Shown: positions 31,088 through 41,726 of the stretch, piece by piece
Layout of the letters: every line of letters starts with the position of its first letter
Position numbering within the stretch: the first letter of the stretch is position 1
Assembly (NCBI RefSeq): GCF_016808335.1
Contig: NC_053142.1
Coordinates: 45,427,674-45,491,673 of the forward strand
Direction of reading: 5' to 3'
Source of the DNA: Panicum virgatum
Lineage: Eukaryota > Streptophyta > Magnoliopsida > Poales > Poaceae
DNA: 64,000 nt
Translations under genes and position numbers: made by a program
The notes under the pieces: model-generated
What the model saw: only the letters and a program-made list of their open reading frames with translations
Told to the model about the DNA's origin: nothing
Database searches by the model: none

Positions 31088-33486
31088 ATGCGTGAGAAGA
31101 GGCTCGTGACCTTCCGGATGGCACCGAAGAAATCTAAGCGCCAAATGTCCAAGAAGGAGGCGACGATGGCTGATGGGTGGAAGAAGAGTAAGTTGTCTGA
31201 AGCTGCGGTCTCATCTCTTGTTAGTCGCCATCTTTTGCAATCCAGAGCTTTGATTCAATGGCAGTCGGCCGAGGGTCATGGGAGTCCATTTGAGAAAACT
31301 TTTGAAATTGTTTTCTTCAAAGCCTTCGTTGAGCGCGGCCTTGCCATTCCTGCTTGCGACTTTTTGCGGAGTCTTCTTTTCTTCTCGGGTGTTCAGCTTC
31401 ATCACTTAACCCCTGACTCAGTCCTGCATATAGCTATTTTTGTCCAGCTATGTGAGGCGTTTCTTGGGATTCATCCTCATTTTGATCTTTTCAAAAGTCT
31501 CTTTTCCTTGAATTCATACCCCAATCTTAGGAATATTGCGAGGTGGGGGTGCTGATCTTCAGTTTCGCCCTGGCATGGCGGAGAAGTATATCCCGTATTC
31601 TCTGCGCCATCAGATTGGGGATTGAAAAGCAGAGTTGTTTTATATCGATAACCATGCTCCTGCTCTTCCGGAGAGGACTCCTAGACCTCTGAAGCCGCGT
31701 CATGAGTGGTGTGTGCCTGCTGGTAATGCCGATAAGGTGGAAGAGCTTCTCGAGCGGATTGCTAGGCGGCGAAGGGAGGGAGTGACTGGTGCTACAGTTG
31801 TGTCGTCTTTGCTCAGGAGACAAGTCCAGCCCTTGAAGAGCCGTATCCACTCTGGGTTCGAGTATACGGGATTGTATGATCCCTCTCGATTTTCATCCGA
31901 GAAGACTGGTCGGGATGAGGCTATGGTGCTTCTTTATAACCACTTTGAGGGTGTCGGCACCATTCCTATCCTTCCGCAATTATTCCACGTGAATAATCCT
32001 CCGAATCTGGTAGGACTCTGTGTTTATCGAGTACTTTTCTGGGTTGCTCTCCTGCTTTTGTAGTTGATCTTGAGTCTTTTTGTAGGATGACTTGTTGATC
32101 TATCGGAGTGATCCTCTGTTGCCAGAGGTTCATCGGCCGAGCCATATGATGCCTAGCGCTCATTTGCAGTCTCGTGATAGTCGGCCAGATTTGGATTCAA
32201 CTGCTTCGGAGACTCTGTCGAGTTCTGACTCCGATGACCGTGCTGCCCTTGCAGACCTGATGAAGGGTAAGACGGGAGGAGTCGAACCTTTGGCTCGTGA
32301 GAGGAGTCCGGGACCCGAAGTCGGCACTAGTTGTCCCAAGAAGCCGAGGACAACTGTGCGGAAGAAGAGAATCAGTAGTGAAGTCAGGTAACTTGACGAG
32401 TGGTTTCTATGTCATTTCTAAGTTTTGCTTTCTGACATCTTTGCCTTTGGTTGTAGTCCTGGTCCTGCGCCTAAGAAGAGGTGAGTGGTTGAGGAGAGGG
32501 CTCCTGTTGCTGCCGCTCCTTCTGATATGGCGGAGTCTTCGAGGAGGGCTGGCGGGACGGGATCGCAGCCTTCGGAGGAGGTCCCTGTCGGTGAGCTCAT
32601 CATTCCTCCTTACAACGGTTCGAAGGCTCTTCCATTTGCTCGTCTGCTTCTCGAGGATAGGACAGCAGGTGCTTCGCCAGGAGTTGACGAGGAGTCGAGT
32701 GATAGCCTCTTAGAGTAGATTACGACATCTCCTCCTCCTTTTGAGTATTATCATGGTGAGCAGCTTGAGGATGATCCGCAGCTAACGGCTGGGAACATGA
32801 AGAAATTCTAGATTGTTGTCCGGGAATTCACCAAGTTTTCTGTGGTGAGTACTATTGTCGAGTACTTTTTTCCTTTCGTGGGAACTTTTCTTTAGGCTGA
32901 CCGTGTTATTGCAGCAGATGGCCAATCGGTCGTATCTGAAGTCTCAGAAGCTGAAAGCGACTGAGGCGGATCGCCGGAAGGTTGCTCTGCTGGAGGCGGA
33001 AAATGCTACTTTGAAGAAGGACAAAGCCGCACTCGAGCAGAGGGTCAGGATGCTGAAGGATGTGATCCAGAAGAACCGAGGTAACCTCTTGATCTGTGTT
33101 CCGGGGTTTTCCTTTTTGGTCATACGGGTGATTACGCCCCTTTTGTTGTCGCTGCAGGCAGTACTGAGGAGCACCAGAAGGAGTTGCAGGAACTTCGGGT
33201 GGCAGCTCGCACTGTGGTCGAGTCTGTAGATTCCGCCGATGAGTCTGATGGCAGTTTGGCTGATCAGCTGCAGAAGGTTCCTCAGAAGTTTGCCGAGTAC
33301 TTGGCTGAAGCTTCTAGGAATTGTGTAGCGCAGGCTCTTGGTCTTGTCAAATCATACTGGTCTTGGGCCAAGATAGGTGTCCTTGGCGATGGCTTGTGTT
33401 CGACTTGTGATCATGACCAATTTGCCAAGTATGTAGAAGAGGCTGAGCCTGTGGCTGATCAGATTGTAAAATTGATAGAACAGTAG
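31088..33486 (+). pseudogene. Antisense gene of the minus-strand Tat element, five exons
   Basis: It is transcribed opposite to its host retroelement. A start at 31088 or 31118 leads into a Transposase_28-like region ('GLAIPACDFLRSLLFFSGVQ'). Exons 31088-32009, 32086-32387, 32457-32844, about 32917-33080 and 33158-33486 are bounded by GT-AG introns of roughly 70-77 nt. The fourth and fifth exons encode a coiled coil ending in '...DQIVKLIEQ' before TAG. A frameshift near 31545, TGA near 31622, TGA at 32482 and TAG near 32716 break it. The protein family has no known function. Its C-terminal layout parallels the antisense ORF at 51938-53860. Confidence 0.7.
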
Positions 33487-33654
33487 GATGTACTATCTTT
33501 TTCTTGTCATGTAAATATGACGTTGATAATATATTGCTGTATTTTTTTGGGAGAACTATGCTTGAGTAATCACTTTGTGTGGATGCAAAGATCATGCCTC
33601 TTTGCTAATTTTCCATCTCGTGAATGAATGGTTCTCCTTGAGATCTTGTCGTAG

Positions 33655-33925
33655 TGTGGTCATCTTATGGATGAACAATTCTTCTTGGAGGTAGGGAACT
33701 TGTCCCATTCGAAGGTCGAGTACCGGAGTAGTCGATCGGGTGTCACCTCATGGATGAAGAGATCCTTTTTAGAAGATAGGGATCTTGTCCCGTCCGAAGA
33801 TCGAGTACCAGAGTAGTCGATTATTGTTATCACATGGACAATGTAATCCTTTTGGGAGATAGGGAACTTGCCCCGTCTAAAAAGTCGAATACCGGAGTAG
33901 TCGACAAGTTGATGGAGATGCGATC
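33655..33925. repeat. Imperfect ~110-bp repeats, three units
   Basis: Units contain 'TAGGGAACTTG(T/C)CCC' followed by 'CGAGTACCGGAGTAGTCGA' and a variable spacer. They lead directly into the 137-bp array and seem to be its diverged relatives. Confidence 0.6.
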
Positions 33926-33929
33926 TTCT

Positions 33930-34930
33930 TGAAGAAGGTAGAAAACTTGTCTCTAGGGCCGCAAGGCTCATGACCCTTAGCCCCGACTACTCGATTCGCC
34001 GTGCCTTTGACTTTGAGTGAACAAAGAAAGATTGGTATTCGAGGTAGCCGATGGAGTAACGACTCCTGGAGAAGGCAGAGAACTTGTCTCTAGGGCCACA
34101 AGGCTCATGGCCCTTAGCCCCGACTATTCGATTCGCCGTGCCTTTGACTTTGAGTGAACAAAGAAAAGTTGGTATTTGAGGTAGCCGATGGAGTAACGAC
34201 TCCTGGAGAAGGCAGATAACTTGTCTCTAGGGCCGCAAGGCTCATGGCCCTTATCCCCGACTACTCGATTCGCCGTGCCTTTGACTTTGAGTGAACAAAG
34301 AAAGGTTGGTATTTGAGGTAGCCAATGGAGTAACCGTCCCTGGGGAGGGTGAGCTCATGTCTCTAGGTTTTAATCATGACGGTGGTAGAGAACTTGTCTC
34401 AAGGGTCGCAAGGCTTGTGGCCCTTAGCCCCGACTACTCGATTCGCCGTGCCTTTGACTTTGAGTGAACAAAGAAAGGTTGGTATTCGAGGTAGTCGATG
34501 AAGTAACGACTCCTGGAGAAGGTAGAGAGCATGTCTCTAGGGCCGCAAGGCTCATGGCCCTTAGCCCCGACTACTCGATTCGCCGTGCCTTTGACTTTGA
34601 GTGAACACAGAAAGGTTGGTATTCGAGGTAGCCGATGGAGTTACGACTCCTGAAGAGGGTAGATAACTTGTCTCTAGGGCCGCAAGGCACATGGCCCTTA
34701 GCCCCAACTACTCGATTCGCCGTGCCTTTGACTTTGAGTGAACAAAGAAAGATTGGTATTCGAGGTAGCCGATGGAGTTACAACTCCTGAAGAGGGTAGA
34801 TAACTTGTCTCTAGGGCCGCAAGGCACATGGCCCTTAGCCCCGACTACTCGATTCGTCGTGCCTTTGACTTTGAGTGAACAAATAAAGGTTGGTATTCGA
34901 GGTAGCCGATGGAGTTACGACTCCTGAAGC
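33930..34930. repeat. 137-bp tandem array, seven units
   Basis: The anchor TCGATTCGCC (one unit TCGATTCGTC) occurs at 33991, 34128, 34265, 34438, 34575, 34712 and 34849. All spacings are 137 bp except one of 173 bp, where a 36-bp insert with a partial repeat is present. Units share text such as 'GCCTTTGACTTTGAGTGAAC' and 'GGCCGCAAGGCTCATGGCCC'. The array lies between integrase and the antisense gene, in the hypervariable 3' region typical of Tat elements. Confidence 0.9.
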
Positions 34931-35084
34931 TGTCTTGAGTGCTTGGATTAAACTCCGAATGACCATGTTTCTTTATTGGAGTTTGAAATCCGGGAGGTTG
35001 CCTCTTAAGAGCTTATGGGTAGAACTTCCGGAGATGCTCGATGTTCCAAGAGTTGGGGACTTCTAGTCCATCCGCGTAGATCAG

Positions 35085-35908
35085 TCAATAGGATCCTGGT
35101 CCCGTGACTTTGGTGACGATGAAAGGTCCTTCCCATCTTGAGTTGAGTTTGTGAAGGCCTGTCTCATCTTGGATTCTGCGGAGGACCATGTCTCCGACGT
35201 TGAAAGATCTTGTTTGGATGTTGCGATCGTGATATCTTCGCATGTTTTGAAGGTATCGGGTTGATCGTAGCAGTGCATTGCATCTCATCTCGTCGAGTGA
35301 GTCCAGTTCTAGCTGTCGGCTTCCGTCGGCTTCTGTTGAGTCATACATCTCTAGTCGAGGTGACTTCCGCATGATGTCTGCCGGCAGTATTACTTCAGAG
35401 CCGTATACCAGGAAGAAAGGTGTTTGACCTGTGGCCTTGCTAGGTTGGTGCGTAGCCCCCAGATTACCATTGGTAGTTCTGCTAGCCATTTACCTCCCTT
35501 CTTACTTGTAGAATCGAAGATTCTTTTCTTCAAGCCATCAATTATCAGTCCGTTGATGCGTTCCACTTGGCCATTGGCTCTTGGGTGTGCAACAGATACG
35601 TACTTGATCAAGATGCTGGAGTTCTCGCAGAAATCCCAGAATTCTTGCGAAGTGAAGTTTGATCCAAGATCGGTTATGATCGTGTTTGGAAAACCAAATC
35701 TGTGGAGTATTTCACTTATGAACTCGACTGCCCGATCTGATGATAATTTCTTGATTGGCTTGACTTCAATCCATTTAGTGAACTTGTCGACTGCCACCAA
35801 TACATGTGTGAAACCTCCAGGTGCTGTTGGTAGTGGTCCTATCATGTCAAGGCTCCAACAAGCGAAAGGCCAAGACAGAGGTATGGTGATTAGGTTGTGA
35901 GCAGGCAA
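35085..35908 (-). pseudogene. Integrase region of the minus-strand Tat element
   Basis: The minus strand shows 'WSLDMIGPLP' (first Asp), 'ITDLGSNFTS' (second Asp), 'HPRANGQVERINGL' (Glu) and a C-terminal 'LNSRWEGPF' segment. A frameshift between 35489 and 35390 separates the core from the C-terminal part. There is no chromodomain, as expected for Tat. Confidence 0.85.
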
Positions 35909-36268
35909 GTGACTTTGTTTGGCAAAGTACTGGCATCCTGGACATCGTTTGACGAGTAGTTCTGCGTCTGATAATGCTGTTGGCCAGTAGAATCCTGATC
36001 TGAAGACTTTGCCAACTAGGGTGCGTGAAGCTGCGTGGTTTCCACAAGTGCCCTCATGAGCTTCTTGTAGGATATCTTTTCCTTCTTCTGCTGTGGCTCA
36101 TTTCATGAGGATTCCGGATCCTGCGCCTCGTTTGTAAAGTTTGTTGTCGACGAGGACATAGTTCTTGCTGCGACGTATGATGCGTATTGCTTCTGTGTCG
36201 TCTTTTTTGATTCCCAGTGGGAGTACTTTGTCCTTGATGTAGTCGATAAACGCAGTGCGCCAATCGGT

Positions 36269-36763
36269 TTAAATCATCATTACCTCTCGACTGGTTTCTT
36301 GAGGAACTGAGTCGACTTCCATTGGGGTGGAAATATTGATTGAGGGGTGATGAAGCTCATGGACGAAAATTCCTGGGGGTACCTCTGCTCGGTCGGAGCC
36401 GAGTTTTGAAAGGATATCTGTTGCTACATTGTTGTCGCAGACGATGTGGTGGATTTCCAATCCTGAAAATTTGTTTTCAAGTTTTCTGATTTCTGCAATG
36501 TAGGCATCCATGGTTTCTTTGTTGATGTCCCACTCCTTGTTTACTTGTTGGACCACAAGGAGGGAGTTTCCGTAGACGAGTAGTCGCTTGATGCCGAGTG
36601 AGATGGCCATTCGGAGGCCGTGTAGGAGAGCTTCATATTCTGCTTCGTTGTTCGATACTTTGAAGAGAATTTGGAAAACATACTTGAGTTGCTCGCCTTT
36701 TGGAGAGATGAAGAGTACACCTGCTCCTCCTCCACCCAATTTCAGTGAGCCGTCAAAGTACAT
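36269..36763 (-). pseudogene. Additional archaeal-type RNase H of the minus-strand Tat element
   Basis: It begins 'MYFDGSLKLGGGGAGVLFISPKG' in part, includes 'SNNEAEYEALLHGLRMA' and continues to a stop near 36269. A second RNase H domain of this type is diagnostic of the Tat lineage. Confidence 0.8.
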
Positions 36764-36994
36764 GGTCCAGTGCTCTGATATGGATGGTGGGGTAGGTACT
36801 TGATTCTCTCTCCATTCAGCCAGGAAGTCGACTAGAGCTTGGGACTTGATTGCTGTTCTTGGCGTGAATTTCAGCTCGAGTGCCCCTAGTTCGACTGCCC
36901 ACTTTGAGATGCGACCAGTCGCGTCTCGGTTGTGTAAGATATCTCCCAGTGGGAAGTCCGTGACGACTGATATCTTGTACTCGTCAAAGTAGTG

Positions 36995-37902
36995 TCACAG
37001 CTTCCTTGATGTGATCAGTATTGCATAGAGTAGTTTCTGAATTGGTGGGTATCTCACCTTTGATTCAGAAAGTACTTCGCTTATGAAGTAAACTAGTCTT
37101 TGGATGCCGTAGGCGTGGCCTTCTTCTTTTCGTTCTACCACGATTGCTGTGCTGACAACGTGTGTGGTAGCTGCGATGTAAAGGAGCATCTCTTCTCCCG
37201 GCATTGGAGCTGTTAAGATGGGAGGTGATTGGAGGTGCTCTTTCTGGTCTTCGAGTGCATCGGCTGCTTCTTGGGACCATTTGAATATGTCTTGTTTCTT
37301 CAGTAGTTTGAAGAAAGGGAATCCTCTTTCGCCGAGTCTCGATAGAAATCTGTTCAAAGCAGCCATGCATCCGGTGAGCTTCTAAATGTCTTTGATAGAG
37401 GTCGGAGCTTCCATGTTCATGATGGCGTTGATCCTTTTTGGATTTGCTTCAATTCCTCTGTGGCTGACGATGAAGTCGAGTAGTTTTCGGATGGTACGCC
37501 GAAAACACATTTAGTTGGGTTTAACTTCCACCTGAAGCTTCGCAAGCTGTTGAAGGTTTCTTCTAGATCGGGGATAAAGGAATCGACCACGTCGTCGACG
37601 TAGGCTTCCACGTTGCGATGGAGCTGGTTGGTGAAGCATAATTGTATGGCGCGCTGATAAGTCGCCCCAGCGTTCTTCAGTCCGAAGGACATGGTCTTGT
37701 AAGCGTATGCACCAAATGGAGTGATGAATGCTGTTTTGATCTGGCCTTCTTCCTTGAGGGCTATTTGATGATAGCCCGAATAACAGTCTAGGAAGGATAG
37801 TAGTACGCATCCGGCCGTCGAGCCGATGACTTGGTCGATGCGGGGGAGTCCGAAGGGATCCTTCGGGCAGTGCTTGTTTAGGTCTGTGTAGTCGACACAC
37901 AT
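36995..37902 (-). pseudogene. Reverse transcriptase and gypsy-type RNase H relic
   Basis: The RT core reads 'DYTDLNKHCPKDPFGLPRID' with 'AYVDDVV' downstream (near 37585). A connection region at 37366-36995 lies in a shifted frame. Several stops and frameshifts make it non-functional. Confidence 0.85.
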
Positions 37903-38338
37903 CCTCCACTTGTTGTTCTTTTTCAGAACGAGAACTGGGTTCGCCAGCTACTCAGGGTGGTAAACTTCTTTGATGAAGCCAGTTGCGAGTAGTTTGGCGA
38001 GTTCTTTTTTGATGGCTTCTCTTTTCTCTACCGAGAATCTTCGTAGCCTTTGCTTCTTCGGGGTGGCAGTAGGGTTGACATTCAGGGAGTGCTCGATCAA
38101 CTCCTTTGGGACACCGGAGATATCGGCTGGTTTCCATGCAAATACATCGCGATTGGCCCTAAGGAAGTTGACGAGCGCGCTTTCCTATTTATCAGTAAGC
38201 CCTATCCCGATCAAGGCTGTCTTTGACGGGTCGTCTTCTTGCAGCTGAATTGCTTTGACTCCAATGTTGTCAGGTGGCTTTGGAGCAGAGCAGTTTGTCT
38301 TTTTTTGTAGGGATCTCTGATCCCGACGCCGAGTACTG

Positions 38339-38740
38339 CTAGGCTGCTGCTAGTACTTCTCCTGTGGTATCCGGGAGTCGATTGGTGGAAGCGTAGGTTA
38401 TAGCTTCCTTTTCGCATTCAAAGGACCTTCGAAGATCTCCGCGGAAGGTGAGGACTCCTGTTTTTCCTGGCATCTTCAGCAGAAGGCAGACGTAGTGTGG
38501 GACTGCCATGAATTTGGCCAAGGCTGGCCGTCCGAGAATGGCATGATATGAGGACTTGAAGTCTGCTACTTCGAACTTGATGAGTTCCGTTCGGTAATTG
38601 TCTGGTGTACCGAAAGTGACTGGGAGCACCACAATTCCAACTGGGAAAGAAGCGTTTCCTGGGATAATGCCGTAGAAGGGTGCTTTGCTTGGTTTCAATT
38701 TGTCGGATATGTCGAGTCCCATCTTGGTGATTGTACTCAT
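38339..38740 (-). pseudogene. Protease-region relic of the minus-strand Tat element
   Basis: The frame includes 'YHAILGRPALAKFMAVPHY', parallel to 'NAIIGRPALYRFMAIAHY' of the intact element. The upstream catalytic Asp segment lies in sequence broken by stops. Confidence 0.65.
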
Positions 38741-38859
38741 GAAAATGAGGTTTAGGCCACTGCCTCTATCGATTAGTACCCGAGTGAGGATGGAACCTGC
38801 TACTACGGAGCTAGGACGAGTGGGAATTTTTCAGGTTCGGAGAAGCTGGTCCATTGATC

Positions 38860-41147
38860 TTACCTCGAGAAGGTTATGGATGTTTCACTGTGCTTTAGTG
38901 GCTTCTGGACGTCTGGTTCCATCTTCAGTATTTCGCGCCAGACCAATTTCTTGTTTCTCTTGTTGAAGGAAGAATCTCCTCCGTAGATCATGTTGACCCT
39001 GTTGGCGGGTTGCTGGAATCCCATGGTTCCATCTTTGTCGCCATCTTCATCGTCTTGTTTATCTTTCTTCTTTTTGCCTTCATCCAATTGACGTTGTTGG
39101 ATAGACTTGCGAATGTTAACGCATTCGAGGATCGTGTGCTTTCCTTTAGGGTGCAAAGGGCAAGGTCTTTCGAGTAGTTTTTGGAAATCGTCCTGTTGAT
39201 TTCCCTTCTTTCCTTTTTTCCCCGTTCCATTGTGGCCACTGTATCCTCCGATTTTCACTTCTTGTCGAAGTTGCGTTGGTTTTTATCCGATCATGGGTCC
39301 CTGTTATGTTTCTGATTGTTATCCTCGCAGCGGGGGAAGCGGTCGCGTTCTTGTTCTTCCTGGTCGGCCCATGCGAGTATCATATCCCTTAACGCTACAA
39401 CCGAGCGAGGTCTGTTTCTTCCGAAGTCTCGGTACAGTTGTTGTGCGGCGAGACTATTGTGAAAGCAGTCGATCACATCATCGTCTGCTATGTTGGCAAT
39501 GGTAGCTCGGGTGTCAAAAAATCTCTTAATGTATGATCTCAGGGCTTCGCCTCGCTCCTATTTGCACAACCTTAAGTCATGGCGAGTGGCTGGGCGATGA
39601 ATGGAGCCTTGGAAGTTTTCGATGAAGATCTTTTTCAAGTCCTCCCACGAGTGGATCGAGTCATGTCTTAAGCTCTCGAGCCATGTTAAGGGAGCAGATT
39701 CCAGAGCCATTGGGAAATATATGACTTTAGTAGAATTTGTGCCTCCTGCTACTTCAATAGCGGTCGAGTAGATTCGCAGCCATTGTCTGGGATCCTGCTT
39801 GCCATCGTACTTCTTTAGGTTCTACATGTTTACTGGGTTGAAACCGGTCGGGTACTCGGCGTAATTTATGTTCTGGCTGAAGGCCGGGAATCGGTCAGTT
39901 TCATCTGCAAACCGTCCATGACGTTTGGTGTTGATGAAGTCCCGTGCGTCATTAGGATAGCGGCCGTAACTTCTTGAAGGACCAGCATGGTAGCTCTCGT
40001 CTTGATACCTAAGCCGGGGTTGGCCACGCGGTTGGTTGCCTTGATTCGCTTCCTGGTGGCCCTTCTGATTAGCAGGGGTCCGGCTGTTGTGGGAAACAGA
40101 TGGAGCTGGGTTCTGTCTCCCAATTTGTCGCAAGGCATCTCTGGTCAAGCGCTGAATTTCACGAATTTGAGGAGTGTCCGGCAGGGCTTGCATCAATATA
40201 GCTGCCTCGGCCAGGTTGATAAGAGGACTGTCGAAAGCATTGTCGGCTGCTTCGTTCAGGTCTTGTTGCAGATTTCGCGGTCCGTGTGGAGCTAGAGTGC
40301 GCTGAGCTCAAGCAGTTGCGTTCTTTCTGCGAATGGCGCGGTGGCAGTTGCGTTGTCGCCGGCTTTCTTTATTTTGTTGGGACTCGTCTTGAGGAGCGTT
40401 GACTGACAACTCGTCGTCTGAAATTTGGTCCAGAGTCTCGTTGGCGTACCGATCAGCCTGAGTGCCGAGTGCGCTTTCTTCTCCGTGAAGCGAGACGTAC
40501 ACCTGTTTGTCCGGGGTCGAGTGAGTCGTGCTGTAATCGACCAGAACAGTGTCACCAATCTCCTCTCCTCTGACTGGAGAAAGAGGTCTGCCTGGCTGGT
40601 AAGGTAAGTCCCGTAGGCAAGCCATCAGCCGAGCATTGTTGATGTCATTGGCGGATTCGGAGTTCTTCCAGAAGACGACTCGGCTTTGTGGTGTAGCCAG
40701 GATGGTCAAATTCTAGCAGTCGAGCGAATCTAGGTTGGAGTCGAAGTCATCATCTGAGTCCGGGTAGGAGCTGAACAGGGGAAGAGTCCAAGTCCCAGTC
40801 CAGTTCCATTGGCGGGAAAGTGTTGAATACGACATGGCCGAATTCTTCAGTCCGAAAGGAAAACGAGTAGATGTCGAGTCCGACAAGAACAAGTTCTTGA
40901 TTTCCTTGGCGATTCCGGGAAGAAGGATCTCGGCGGAAGTGGTTCTGCCGAATTGTTCTTGTTGGGGAGCCCTCGTACTCGTGGGATTGATCAGATGGCT
41001 AGAGAAGCCTCCTGATCCGTTGGCGACGCAAACCCACGATCCGAAGATGAAGGAGGTTCCAGCGTCGATCGCCGGAAAGCGAAGGCGAAGGATACCATCG
41101 AATTCTTCTGATGATCTTTGGCGAGAGGCCCCACAGTGGGCGCCAGC
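38860..41147 (-). pseudogene. Gag relic of the minus-strand Tat element
   Basis: From the PBS (41145-41128) the minus strand has one long Gag-like frame interrupted by TAG at 40715-40713, TGA near 40308, TAG near 39822 and TGA near 39291, then frameshifts. A non-canonical knuckle CX2HX4HX4C (CPLHPKGKHTILEC) is seen near 39165-39120, same spacing as in the intact copy. Confidence 0.7.
41128..41145 (-). other. Primer-binding-site-like sequence of the minus-strand Tat element
   Basis: On the minus strand TGGCGCCCACTGTGGGGC lies two bases after the 5' LTR. TGGCGCC is a common plant retroelement PBS start; it differs from the PBS-like motif of the other two Tat elements. Confidence 0.65.
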
Positions 41148-41565
41148 TGTCGGTGTTTTACCGTCGGGTTCTCCGAGGGGTATCCCGAGGAAAGTAGATA
41201 TGAGTCGGGACTCGCCGAGATCAGAACGCGGTGGTGTAAGGAACACAAAGATTTAGACAGGTTCAGGCCGCCGGAGCGTAATACCCTACGTCCTGTGTGG
41301 TGGTTTGTATTCCCTCTGGTATTGTTCAATGTTTTGAAGGGGTCCTTGTTCGCTCTTATATAGCCTGGGGGAACAAGGTTACATGGAAAGTCCTAGCCGA
41401 GTACGTTTAGAGCCCTAGTCCGAGTGGGTCGGGTAGTTTCTTTGTACTTAGGCTAGTTCTACTGTTGTACGAGTAGTTATAGTAGAGGTAGGGCGTACCC
41501 ATGTAGTACTCTCTACTCTAAAATATTCCACGCCCGTGAGCAGTCCTGCTGCCTCGGGTCTGACA
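41148..41565 (-). repeat. 5' LTR (element orientation) of the minus-strand Tat element
   Basis: It matches 30108-30525 with about 26 substitutions and no length difference. TATATAAG on the minus strand is the likely promoter (about 41364-41357). Confidence 0.9.
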
Positions 41566-41726
41566 GGTGTCTCGCTGTCGCCGGAAACGTCGCCTACCGC
41601 TGAAAGTACAATACCATTAAATCCTAGAAAATTTGCTCTTATAAGGAGTCGAACTCAGAACTTGAGATGCTACTGAGACTCTTGGAACCACTGGATTACA
41701 AACTCTTTCGCAAAATTCCTCCTACT

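Larger units (their letters stand above)
30108..41565 (-). mobile_element. Tat-lineage Ty3/gypsy retrotransposon, minus strand, decayed
   Basis: Both LTRs are 418 bp (30108-30525, 41148-41565), start TGTCGGTG and end TCTGACA in plus-strand reading. The flanking 5-mers are GGTGC and GGTGT, one mismatch. PBS- and PPT-like sequences show transcription on the minus strand. Gag, protease, RT, two RNase H regions and integrase are recognisable but broken. A gene on the opposite strand and a tandem array lie between integrase and the 3' LTR. LTRs differ at about 26 of 418 sites by hand count, so it is the oldest dated LTR element here. It sits in a SINE. Confidence 0.9.
29967..41715 (-). mobile_element. 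tRNA-derived SINE in reverse orientation, split by an LTR element
   Basis: Removing 30108-41565 plus one target copy leaves about 286 bp. On the minus strand it begins near 41715 with a tRNA-like head carrying a B-box-like GAGTTCGACTCC (41656-41645) and an A-box-like AATCCAGTGG. It ends in an A tract (T run at 29966-29974 on the plus strand). Imperfect 11-bp duplications TTCC(A/T)CCTACT flank it at 29956-29966 and 41716-41726. The 'CACTCACCCCTA' text in the body is familiar from a dispersed grass repeat. The family name is not assigned. Confidence 0.72.

Noticed and set aside
33930..34930. Regular direct repeats reminiscent of a CRISPR array
   Set aside because: Units are 137 bp and similar over their full length, with no unique spacers, in a plant retroelement.
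41640..41715. A tRNA-like sequence on the minus strand
   Set aside because: The B-box-like motif is present but the sequence does not fold as a full tRNA by eye and is the head of a SINE; not called as a tRNA gene.
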